Shown: piece after piece, positions 56,095 through 64,000 of the stretch | Numbering within the stretch: the first letter of the stretch is position 1 | Layout: every line of letters begins with the position of its first letter | Origin: Bryobacterales bacterium | GTDB lineage: Bacteria; Acidobacteriota; Terriglobia; Bryobacterales; Bryobacteraceae | Length of the DNA: 64,000 bases | Direction: 5' to 3' | Assembly: GCA_016713735.1 (NCBI GenBank) | Contig: JADJOP010000011.1 | Span: 186,001 to 250,000, forward strand | Position numbers and translations under genes: made by a program | Notes under the pieces: model-generated | What the model was told of the DNA's origin: nothing | The model's database searches: none | What the model saw: the letters and a program-made list of their open reading frames with translations, nothing else

Positions 56095-56934
56095 TCAGTC
56101 CTGCGCCACCGCCCGCGGAATGTAGCGCAACGCCTCGCCGCCGAGGGTTTGCAACACGGCCAAATGCAGGGCGTCGCGCAACGGCATGCGGTTCTGTTCG
56201 AGCGCCCGCACCTTGGTCGCGAAGCGGGCAATGTTGATGCCGTCGCGCACGGTGTAGCGCTCCTCGTTGGAGTGCGCCACCTGCAGGAAGTCGGTCACAT
56301 AGTCGAGAATCTGCTGGTCGCCAAAGGGCAGGTTTTCGCGCAGGATCTCCATCTCCTCTTCGCGCTCGGGGAAGTCGATCAGAATCTGCGGCTGCAGCCG
56401 CGATTGGATGTACTCCGGCAGGTCGAACGTCGAAGCGTCATCGTTCATCGTCGCCACGATGCGGAAGTTCGGATGCGCGCGGATCTTCACCCCGGCCACG
56501 ATCGATTCCACATAGCGCCGGTTGTCGAGCAGCGGCGCCAGCGACGCCCAACTCTTCTCCGACATCCGGTTGCCCTCATCGAGAATCGCGATGCCCCCGC
56601 GCACCATGGCCGACACCAGCGCCGAGGCCACATACCGCAGCTTCTTTTCGCCCTCGATCACCGGCGTCACCAGCAGATCCTCGGGCCGCGTGTCCACCGT
56701 GGCCTGCATGATGAACACTTCGCGCCCCAACCGCCGCGCCGCCGCATAAGCCAGCGTCGTCTTGCCCACGCCCGGCTTGCCGATCAGCCGCGGGTTCATC
56801 GGCAGGTCCCGCTCGTCCACCACCAGCCAGGCCGCCAACAACTGCCGCATCACCTCTTCCTGGCCCACCCATCGAACCGCCAGTTCGTCCGGATGCGCCA
56901 GGTGAATCGGTACGCCATCGATTTCTACAATCAT
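56095..56934 (-). CDS. MoxR-type AAA+ ATPase
   Basis: 279 residues from ATG 56934 (GGAGG three bases upstream, closer than usual). Walker A is IGKPGVGKTT near residue 52, Walker B GIAILDEGNRMSEKSWASLAPLLDNRR, sensor 1 IVATMNDDASTFDLPEYIQSRL with an arginine finger. MoxR ATPases remodel or mature partner complexes and are nearly always encoded with VWA-domain proteins. No VWA protein follows; the next genes are DUF4256 and, further left, the 607-residue unknown protein. Divergent from the cytochrome c gene across 73 bases. Confidence 0.85.
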   Translation of the reverse strand: MIVEIDGVPIHLAHPDELAVRWVGQEEVMRQLLAAWLVVDERDLPMNPRLIGKPGVGKTTLAYAAARRLGREVFIMQATVDTRPEDLLVTPVIEGEKKLRYVASALVSAMVRGGIAILDEGNRMSEKSWASLAPLLDNRRYVESIVAGVKIRAHPNFRIVATMNDDASTFDLPEYIQSRLQPQILIDFPEREEEMEILRENLPFGDQQILDYVTDFLQVAHSNEERYTVRDGINIARFATKVRALEQNRMPLRDALHLAVLQTLGGEALRYIPRAVAQD

Positions 56935-57007
56935 GAACCTCCATTGTCCGCGATTGGCAGCCCGCGTGCACCGAAGGAAAGGGGAATCGTCCCCCGAGAG
57001 GTGGCAT

Positions 57008-57532
57008 ATGCGGGTTGTTGCATCAATCATCATGCTCACGGCGACTGCGGCTCTATGGGCCCAGACGCCGCCGATTACGGAACAGGCTGCGCGCGGAAAA
57101 GTGTTGTTTTTTGAGACAACAAAAGGCCAGCCGTGCGCTACCTGCCACCAAATGGAGGGAAAAGGCTCAGAAGCCGGACCGGATTTGAAGTTGATCGCCG
57201 CCCTCAGCCCCAAAGGCATCATTATGGCCCTGCTTTCCTCCCGCACCGCCTACATGCAGGAGGTGAAAACCGCCGCCGGATCAACCTTCCCGGGTCTGCT
57301 CAAGGGCCAGGCCGCCGACGTCTCCACGTATTACGATTTCTCCACCACGCCGCCCACCAAGCGCGAGCTGAAAAAGGCTGAGATCTCCGACACCAAGGAC
57401 AACGCGCAGTGGAAACACCCGCCGGAGTCCACCGGCTACACCGTTGAGGAGCTTGCTGATGTCATCGCCTACGTTCGCTGGGCCGGCAAGGGCCACACGG
57501 CCGCTGTCAAGCCTGAGGATATGAAGCACTAG
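57008..57532 (+). CDS. periplasmic c-type cytochrome
   Basis: 174 residues from ATG 57008. Signal peptide VASIIMLTATAALWAQ. A single CATCH heme-binding motif (GQPCATCHQMEGKG) and a distal methionine in YMQEV or later place it with monoheme class I-like cytochromes, with an added lysine-rich C-terminal part (DMKH end). The YTVEELADVIAYVRW helix is typical of cytochrome c C-termini. Electron partner unknown. Followed by a long hairpin-rich region rather than a gene. Confidence 0.82.
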   Translation: MRVVASIIMLTATAALWAQTPPITEQAARGKVLFFETTKGQPCATCHQMEGKGSEAGPDLKLIAALSPKGIIMALLSSRTAYMQEVKTAAGSTFPGLLKGQAADVSTYYDFSTTPPTKRELKKAEISDTKDNAQWKHPPESTGYTVEELADVIAYVRWAGKGHTAAVKPEDMKH

Positions 57533-57537
57533 GGAGT

Positions 57538-57588
57538 CCCCAGGCCTGCTGTTGCCAGTCCGGGCGCGGTGGCTTGTGGGGCCTGGGG
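57538..57588 (+). terminator. GC-rich hairpin after cytochrome c gene
   Basis: CCCCAGGCC (57538-57546) pairs perfectly with GGCCTGGGG (57580-57588), six bases after the cytochrome stop. The 33-base loop is long and no T tract follows, so this may be a weak terminator or simply secondary structure. Confidence 0.4.
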
Positions 57589-57680
57589 CGGTGCTCAACG
57601 TGCTGCCCGTCCGATACGTGGCGCCCGCGGCCGCGCAGCCATCCGCTCTAACGGGGAAAATCTGTCCTCGAAAATTGAAA

Positions 57681-57833
57681 GGGCGTATGGCTTCGGAGGT
57701 TACCATACGCCCTAGGGACGGAGGATTCAGAGACTCAATCTGAAATCCTTTGTGTGTCGCGAGCACCTTCTTAGGTGGAGGTAGTGCTCGCAACGAGTGA
57801 TCCCAATGTAACGTCCGCATGCCATCCTTGGGA
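57681..57833. ncRNA. candidate structured RNA: four consecutive stem-loops
   Basis: Within the only gene-free stretch over 300 bases (57533-57909) four hairpins follow one another. Stem 1: GGGCGTATGG/CCATACGCCC (57681-57690 and 57703-57712), 10 perfect pairs. Stem 2: GGATTCAGA/TCTGAAATCC (57723-57731 and 57739-57748), one bulged base. Stem 3: GCGAGCAC/GTGCTCGC (57759-57766 and 57784-57791), 8 pairs. Stem 4: TCCCAA/TTGGGA (57801-57806 and 57828-57833). Base composition here is clearly lower in GC than flanking genes. An overlapping minus-strand reading frame has near-random third positions, unlike the GC-rich third positions of real genes here. Strand and identity unknown; I could not match it to a known RNA family from memory. 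Confidence 0.4.
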
Positions 57834-57909
57834 ATAGCAAAACAGTCCAGTTCGGTACTAGTACGGGCCATGCTTCTCCTGTCCTAGCCCGGTGGTACAA
57901 TCCCCCTGG

Positions 57910-59312
57910 ATGAAACGCTCAATCCCGCGCAGAGCCCTGCTCGCAGCCCTCGCCTCTCCCCTGCCGATCCTCGCCCAACCCCAACAGCGCCCAAACATTC
58001 TGCTCCTTCTGGGAGACAACTGGGCCTGGCCCCACGCCGGCGCATGCGGCGATCCCGTCGTCAAAACCCCTGTCTTTGATCGCCTCGCCGCCGAAGGCAT
58101 CCTCTTCACCCACGCCTTCGCTCCGAACCCCTCTTGCTCGCCCTCGCGCTCCTCGCTGCTCACCGGCCAGGAAACCCACCGCCTCGGCGCCGCCGCCAGC
58201 CTTTACGGCACCCTCCAGGCGAGCATCCCCGCCTACACCACGCTCCTCGAACAGGCTGGCTACTTCGTCGGCTTTTCCATCAAAGGTTGGGGACCGGCAC
58301 GCCCGCCGACGGCGGCTACGCCAAGAACCCCCTGCGGCAACCAATTCCCCGATTTCGAAGCCTTCCTCGCCGCCCGCCCCAAGGGCAAGCCCTTCTGCTT
58401 CTGGTACGGCACCCACGACCCGCACGTCCCCTGGGACCGCAACCCCGCCGCCCGCGACCGCATCGCCCCTCCTCCATCCCCGTCCCGCCCCATCTCCCCG
58501 ACGCCCCCGAAACCCGCAACGACATCCGCGGCTACTACGCCGAAGTGGAGCAATTCGACCTCGAAGCCGGCGCCATTCTCGACCGCCTCCGCCGCGACGC
58601 CCAACTCGACAACACCGTCACCGTGATGACCAGCGACAACGGCTGGCAGATGCCGCGCGGCCTGGCCAACTGCTACGACCTCGGCGTCCGCATCCCCATG
58701 GCCATCCGCTACCCCAAGGCCATCCGCCCCGCCTCGCGCCACGACGGCTTCGTCACCCTGGCCGACCTCTGCCCCACCTTCCTCGAAGCCGCCGGCCTGC
58801 CCATCCCCACCACCGTCACCGCGAAGAGCCTTCTCAAGCCCCCGCAGCGCGACGCCGTTTTCCTCGAACGCGAACGCCACGCCAACGTCAGGGCAGGGAA
58901 CTTGAGCTACCCCATCCGCGGCATCCGCACCCGCGACCACCTCTACCTGCGCAACCTCGAACCCAACCGCTGGCCCGCCGGCGATCCCACCTTTTACTGG
59001 GCCGTCGGCGAATACGGCGACATCGACAACTCAGAAACCAAGCAGCTCCTCATGCGCACGAAGGCGGAGCCCTACTTCAGCCTCAACATGGGCAAGCGCC
59101 CCGCCGAAGAGCTCTACGAACTCAAGTCCGACCCCGGCCAGGTGCGCAACCGCGCCGCCGACCCCAAGCTCGCCGCCATCAAGAAGCAGCTCTCCGCCCG
59201 CGTCGACCAATGGATGCGCGACACCGCCGACCCCCGCGCCAAAGGCCCAACCTCCTTCTGGGACGACGCCCCCTACTCCGGACCTAAGTTCAAAGGACGC
59301 CCCCCGCAATGA
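57910..59312 (+). CDS. exported sulfatase (three suspected indels)
   Basis: 467 residues after repair. Tat-like signal (MKRSIPRRALLAALASPLPILAQ), then the sulfatase core: PNILLLLGDNWAWPHAG carries a metal aspartate, and NPSCSPSRSSLLTG is the C-x-P-S-R site whose cysteine is converted to formylglycine. THDPHVPWD and TSDNGW supply further active-site residues. The frame needs an added G at 58296-58297, one C fewer in 58328-58332 and one C more at 58466-58469; the first two cancel. Likely removes sulfate from a polysaccharide or glycosaminoglycan in the periplasm. The stop overlaps the start of the sialidase-like gene (ATGA), so the pair is coupled. An anaerobic maturase is not in the window. 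Confidence 0.87.
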
Positions 59313-60470
59313 CCACGCCCCTCACCCGTCGCGGCCTGCTCGCCACGGCCACCGGACTCACCGCCGCCCACGCCGCCAGCGCCGCCAACATCGGCCCCGT
59401 CGACGTCATCACGCGCCAGCCGCGCTACTACCACGCCTGGGCCACCCTCGCCAAACGCAAGAGCGGCGAACTCCTCGTCGCCTACTCCGGCGGCCGCGAA
59501 GCCCACGTCTGCCCCTTCGGCCGCGTTGAGATCATCCGCAGCTTCGATCAGGGCAAAACCTGGAGTTGGCCCCAGGTCATCATGGACACCCCCATCGACG
59601 ATCGCGACGCCGGCATCATCGAAACCCCGCGCGGCTCGCTGCTCGCCACCACCTTCACCTCGCTCGCCTTCTACAAACCGCTGGCCGAAGCCAAAGGCTG
59701 GGACGCGGCGCGCCTCGAGCGCTGGAACTCCGTCCTCCGTTCCACCACCGCCGAACAGCGGCAATCCCTGCTTGGCTCCTGGATGCTCCGCTCCACCGAC
59801 AACGGCCACACCTGGACCACCCCCTACCGCACGCCCTGCATGGCCCCCCCACGGGCCCATCGTGACGCCCCCTCCGGCCGCCTCCTTTACGCCGGCGTCG
59901 AATACCCCCGAAACCAACGGCCGCCGCCGCGTCGGCGTCTGGGAATCCAAGGACGACGGCCTCACCTGGAACTGGCTCGGCCCCATCCCCGGCCGCCCCA
60001 ACGACGACCCCAATAACTTCCACGAACTCCACTTAGTCGAAGCAGCCAACGGCCACTTAGTCGCCCACGTCCGCAACCACAACAAGGAAAACGAGCGCGA
60101 AACCCTGCAATCGGAATCCACCGACGGCGGCCGCACCTGGTCCACCGTCCACCCCATCGGCGTCTGGGGACTCCCCTCCCACCTCCTCCGCCTCCACGAC
60201 AACCGCCTGCTCATGACCTACGGCTACCGCCGCGACCCCCGCGGCAACCACGCCCGCCTCAGCGCCGACAATGGCCGCACCTGGTCCGAGCCCATCATCC
60301 TCTCCGACGACGGCCACGGCGACTTAGGCTACCCCTCCACCGTCGAACTCGCCCCCAACGACATGCTCACCGTCTGGTACGAACACACCCTCTCCGGCTC
60401 GGTCCCCACCAAACTCCCCGAAGGACCGCTCTCCGTGTTGCGTCAGGTGCGGTGGAAGCTGAAGACGTAA
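59309..60470 (+). CDS. Tat-exported BNR-repeat sialidase-like protein (three suspected indels)
   Basis: 386 residues after repair. Twin-arginine signal TRRGLLATATGLTAAHAASA. The body holds BNR/Asp-box turns of a six-bladed propeller: SFDQGKTWSWP, STDNGHTWTTPY, SKDDGLTWNW, STDGGRTWSTVH and SADNGRTWSEP, all S-x-D-x-G-x-T-W. This is the sialidase/neuraminidase fold (GH33-like), although the catalytic arginine triad cannot be assigned confidently. The repair is one C fewer in 59844-59850, one more in 59868-59872 and one fewer in 59905-59909. Coupled with the upstream sulfatase, suggesting joint removal of substituents from a glycan. Confidence 0.83.
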
Positions 60471-60529
60471 AGGCCCGCACCACCACACCCGAACACCAGT
60501 TACTGAACCGCGACCGTTAGGGAGCGGCC

Positions 60530-61879
60530 TCACTCCCCCAACTTAGTCAAATAGTGCTTCACACTCTCAATCCCGCTAAACAAATTCGGGATATGAAACT
60601 TCTCATTCGGCGCATGCAAGTTATCATCCGGCAGCCCGAAGCCCATCAGCACGCTCGGCATCCCCAGGTGCTTCTGGAACAACCCCACAATCGGAATCGA
60701 CCCGCCTGACCGGATATACACCGTCTTGTTCTCAAACAGCTCATCCATCGCCGCCGCCGCCTTCTGAATGAACGGGCTCGACGGATCAGTGAGCGAAGGC
60801 GCCGCGCCGTGCAGGAACTTGAACTCCGCCTTCACCCCCTTCGGCGTCGCCGCTTTCACCGCCGCCTGAATCTGCTTCAGCGCCTCGGCGGGATCCTGAT
60901 CGGCCACCAGCCGCGTACTCACCTTCGCCACTGCCCGCGCCGGAATCACCGTCTTCGCCCCCTCGCCCACAAACCCGCCGCGAATCCCGTGCACCTCCAG
61001 CGTCGGCCGCGCCCACGTCCGCTCGAAGACATGCAGGTTCGGCTCGCCCGTCAGCGCCACCGAGCCCACCTCCTTCTCGCGATACTCCTCTTCGTTGAAC
61101 GGCAGCCGCGCCCACGCCGCCCGCTCTTCCGGTGACGGCGGCCGCACCTTGTCATAGAACCCCGGAATCAGAATCCGCCCCTCGGCGTCCTTCAGCTTCG
61201 TCAGGATCTCCGCAATCGCCATCAACGGATTCGGCGCCGCGCCCCCATAGATGCCCGAATGCAGATCGACCTTCGCGCCCTCCACATGCAGCTCGCCGTA
61301 CACCATCCCGCGCAGCCCCGTGCAGATCGTCGGCAGCCCCGCCGCGAACATCTCCGTATCGCACACCAGCGCCGCGTCGGCCTTCAGGTGCGCCGGCTTC
61401 GAGGCCACATACTCCTCGATGAACTCGCCGCCCACCTCCTCCTCGCCTTCCAGCAGCACGCGCACATTGATCGGCAGTTTGCCTGTCTCGGCCATCAACT
61501 GCGTCAGCGCCTGAATCTGGATCCACACCTGGCCCTTGTCGTCCACCGCCCCGCGCGCATAGACATTGTCGTTGCGCACCGTCGGCTCAAACGGCGGCGA
61601 CAGCCACTCATTCAACGGCTCGGCCGGCTGCACGTCATAGTGGCCGTAGAACAGCAGCGTCGGCTTGCCCGGCGCATGCAGCCACTCCGCCGAAACCAGC
61701 GGATGCCGCCCTTCCTTCTCAATGAGACGGACCTCTTCCATGCCCGCCCGCCGCAACGCGTCAGCGGCAAAATTCGCCGCGCGCAATACGTCGGACTTGT
61801 GCTCCGGAGCGGTCGATACGCTGGGGATGCGCAGAAAATCGAATAGGCCGTCGAGCACGGCCTGCTGGGTGGGACTCAT
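60530..61879 (-). CDS. M20-family dipeptidase, cytoplasmic
   Basis: 449 residues from the ATG at 61879 (an upstream ATG at 61909 would add 10 unconserved residues). No signal peptide. The dizinc site is visible: [39 protein letters not shown] and the C-terminal [11 protein letters not shown] with a ligand His. [15 protein letters not shown] is the lid motif of the PepV/CNDP/dapE-like dipeptidases. It hydrolyses dipeptides or related amides, presumably after uptake. Divergent from the next gene across 75 bases. Confidence 0.92.
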   Translation of the reverse strand: MSPTQQAVLDGLFDFLRIPSVSTAPEHKSDVLRAANFAADALRRAGMEEVRLIEKEGRHPLVSAEWLHAPGKPTLLFYGHYDVQPAEPLNEWLSPPFEPTVRNDNVYARGAVDDKGQVWIQIQALTQLMAETGKLPINVRVLLEGEEEVGGEFIEEYVASKPAHLKADAALVCDTEMFAAGLPTICTGLRGMVYGELHVEGAKVDLHSGIYGGAAPNPLMAIAEILTKLKDAEGRILIPGFYDKVRPPSPEERAAWARLPFNEEEYREKEVGSVALTGEPNLHVFERTWARPTLEVHGIRGGFVGEGAKTVIPARAVAKVSTRLVADQDPAEALKQIQAAVKAATPKGVKAEFKFLHGAAPSLTDPSSPFIQKAAAAMDELFENKTVYIRSGGSIPIVGLFQKHLGMPSVLMGFGLPDDNLHAPNEKFHIPNLFSGIESVKHYLTKLGE

Positions 61880-61954
61880 GGCTTCAGGATGCCACGCCGC
61901 GACGCCCAACGCGCGCCTGCCGCCTCACCTCTGCCTGTTACCCTGAAAGTTCCC

Positions 61955-64000
61955 ATGCAAACCAACCGCCTCGCACAGGAGAAGTCTCCCTATCTGCTCC
62001 AACACGCCCACAACCCCGTCGATTGGTATCCCTGGGGCGAGGAAGCCTTCGCCAAAGCGCGTGCCGAAGACAAACCCATCTTCCTCTCCATCGGCTATTC
62101 CACCTGCCACTGGTGCCACGTCATGGAGCGCGAGTCGTTTGAGAGCGCTGAAACCGCCGAGGTCCTCAACCGCCACTTTGTCCCCGTCAAGGTCGATCGC
62201 GAGGAGCGCCCCGACGTCGACCGCATCTATATGATGTTCGTCCAGGCCACCACCGGCTCCGGCGGCTGGCCCATGTCCGTATGGCTCACCCCTGACCTCC
62301 GCCCCTTCTTCGGCGGCACCTACTTTCCGCCCGACGCCCGTTACGGCCGCCCCGGCTTCAAGCAGATGCTCGAATACATCGCCCAGGTGTGGCAGGCCGA
62401 CCGCGCTAAGATCAACACCTCCTCGGCCGACGTCCTGCAGCAACTCACCCAGCACGCCGCCATCGCCGCCACGCCCACCTCGCGCATCGACGATAGCGTT
62501 GCCGAAAGCCTCTTCTTCCACCTCCGCCGCAGCTACGATTCGACGCTCGGCGGCTTCGGCGGAGCGCCCAAATTCCCGCGCCCCGTCAGCCTCGCTTTCC
62601 TCTTCCGCTTCTTTGCGCTCACCGCCAACGGCGAGGCCCGCGAGATGGCCCTGCACACCCTCCGCGAGATGGCCAAGGGCGGCATGTATGACCAGATGGG
62701 CGGCGGCTTCCATCGCTACTCGGTCGACGAGCGCTGGTTCGTGCCGCACTTCGAGAAGATGCTCTACGACCAGGGCCAGCTCGTCTCCGCCCTCATCGAG
62801 GCCTACCAGATCACCGCCGACGAGCAGTATGCCGCCATCGCCCGCGACGTCATCGAATACGTTCTGCGCGACATGCGCGACCCCGGCGGCGCCTTCTACT
62901 CCGCTGAAGACGCCGACAGCGTCATCGACCCCGCCGATCCGCATGAGAAAGGCGAAGGCGCGTTCTACATCTGGTCCGATGCCGAACTGCGCGCGCTGCT
63001 CGGTGAGGCCGCCGATGCGTTTGCCTATCGCTATGGCGTCGAGGCCGACGGCAACGTGCGCAACGATCCGCAAAACGAGTTCACCGGCCGCAACATCCTC
63101 TTCCAGGCCCACACCATCGAAGAGACCGCCGAGCGCTTCGGGCTCACCCCCGAAGCCACCAGCGCGCTGCTCGACGACGCCCGCGCCAAGCTCATGGAAG
63201 CGCGCAAATCGCGAGTCCGCCCGCATCTGGACGACAAGATCCTCACCAGTTGGAACGGCCTCATGATCAGCGCCCTCGCCCTTGCCGGCCGCGCTCTCAA
63301 CGAGCCCCGCTATCGCGACGCCGCTGTCGCCGCCGCCGAGTTCATCCTCGCCAATATGTGGGATGCCTCGTCGGGCCGCCTGCTGCGCCGCTACCGCGCC
63401 GGTGAGGCCGCCATCGACGGCTTCCTCGACGACTACGCCGGCTTCGCCAGCGCCCTCGTCGATCTCTACGAAGCCACCTTTGACCTGCGCTACATCGAAG
63501 CCGCCGGCAAAATGGCCGACGTCATGCGCGCCCGCTTTGAAGACCGCGAAGGCGGCGGCTTCTTCAGCAGCGCCGAGGGCGACGCGAGCCTGATTCTTGC
63601 GCATGAAGGAGGATTACGACGGCGCCGAGCCCTCCGGCAACTCGCTCGCCGTCAACGCCCTGCTGCGCCTCGCCGCCATCACCGGCAACGAAGCCTTCCA
63701 GCGCTCCGCCCAGCGCGCCCTCGATGCCTTTGCCTCACGCCTCAACTCCCAACCCGTCGTCGCGCCCCTCATGGTCTGCGCCCACATGATCTCCCGCGCC
63801 AAGCCGCGCCAGATCGTCTTCACCGGACCCGCCGCCGACCTCCTCCGCGGCGCCGCCGACCTCCGCTTTCTCCCCGGCGTCACCCTGCTTGCCGCGCGCG
63901 ATGAAGCCGAACGCACCGCCCTTGCCCGCTGGCACGAAGAGATCGCCGCCATGCCCATCCTCGAAGGCCAGACCGCCGCGTACGTCTGTGAAAACTTCGC
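61955..64000 (+). CDS. DUF255/YyaL-type thioredoxin-fold protein (frameshifted, truncated by window edge)
   Basis: Starts at ATG 61955 with [27 protein letters not shown], the invariant entry of the spermatogenesis-associated protein 20/YyaL family, and CHWCH within [18 protein letters not shown]. After the thioredoxin-like DUF255 domain comes an (alpha/alpha)6 toroid like that of N-acylglucosamine 2-epimerases ([40 protein letters not shown]). Removing one T at 63597-63598 joins [17 protein letters not shown] and keeps the frame to the window end at YVCENFA, just short of the usual terminus. Function of the family is unclear; members are common in soil bacteria. Confidence 0.88.

Noticed and set aside
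57281..57871. 196-residue minus-strand ORF over the hairpin-rich region
   Set aside because: It has a fair ribosome-binding site but runs antisense into the cytochrome gene, has near-random third codon positions unlike local genes, and matches nothing I know.
61925..63604. 559-residue minus-strand reading frame
   Set aside because: Antisense of the YyaL-type gene, low-complexity composition and no motif.
1..64000. rRNA, tRNA, insertion sequences, integrase or plasmid origin
   Set aside because: None recognised by eye; no transposase-like protein or conserved rRNA segment. A tRNA could still be missed without a scan.

Overview
The window is GC-rich and gene-dense, and reads like an accessory-rich chromosome segment of an acidobacterium of the Solibacter/Bryobacter type. 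This placement is inferred from gene content: giant TonB-receptor-like proteins with an N-terminal carboxypeptidase-regulatory domain (15.1-18.6 kb and 48.6-51.6 kb), a paired DUF1553 c-cytochrome protein and DUF1501 protein (44.5-48.4 kb), an acidobacterial VWFA-type protein, a sulfatase/sialidase pair, a heparinase-like protein and two ACS-type MFS carriers. No rRNA, tRNA, CRISPR array or insertion sequence was recognised.

Layout. 0-3.3 kb: serine hydrolase, DHDPS-family aldolase and MFS carrier, read leftward. 3.6-5.4 kb: secreted metzincin protease. 5.4-7.6 kb: a 710-residue protein whose C-terminal part resembles anthrax edema factor/ExoY-type adenylyl cyclase toxins. 7.8-8.6 kb: small protein plus zeta-toxin-like kinase. 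8.7-12.7 kb: alpha/beta hydrolase, Cys-rich secreted protein, propeller-like protein and a second MFS carrier, with a 41-bp direct repeat bracketing the middle two. 12.8-15 kb: methyltransferase and a Y-family polymerase lacking its acidic DE pair. 15.1-18.6 kb: TonB-type receptor. 18.7-22.5 kb: overlapping SIR2 / nSTAND NTPase / zinc-ribbon membrane protein operon, a defence-system candidate. 22.7-30.9 kb: ECF sigma factor with small Cys protein, secreted proteins, an ArsC-like protein without its Cys, DUF2490 protein and chemoreceptor. 31-39 kb: ABC-F ATPase, crystallin-like protein, SGNH hydrolase, VWFA and large repeat-type protein. 39-48.4 kb: Gfo/Idh oxidoreductase, dienelactone hydrolase, heparinase-like protein, DUF1553/DUF1501 and an LRR/zinc-ribbon protein. 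48.6-57.5 kb: second TonB-type receptor, uncharacterised 607-residue protein, M20 peptidase, DUF4256, MoxR-type ATPase and cytochrome c. 57.5-57.9 kb: hairpin-rich non-coding stretch. 57.9-64 kb: sulfatase, sialidase-like protein, M20 dipeptidase and a DUF255/YyaL-type protein cut by the window edge.

Most of the gene content fits scavenging of polysaccharides and peptides from complex organic matter: receptors, carbohydrate-active secreted enzymes, carriers and peptidases. Interspersed are likely conflict functions: the cyclase-toxin-like protein, the zeta-type kinase and the SIR2/STAND operon.

Caution on data quality. Thirteen genes are broken by single-base length differences, nearly all inside short homopolymers, and each break is repaired by adding or removing one base. 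Two genes need three such corrections each. This looks like residual sequencing error rather than decay, so I report these as full-span genes with the suspected sites named.
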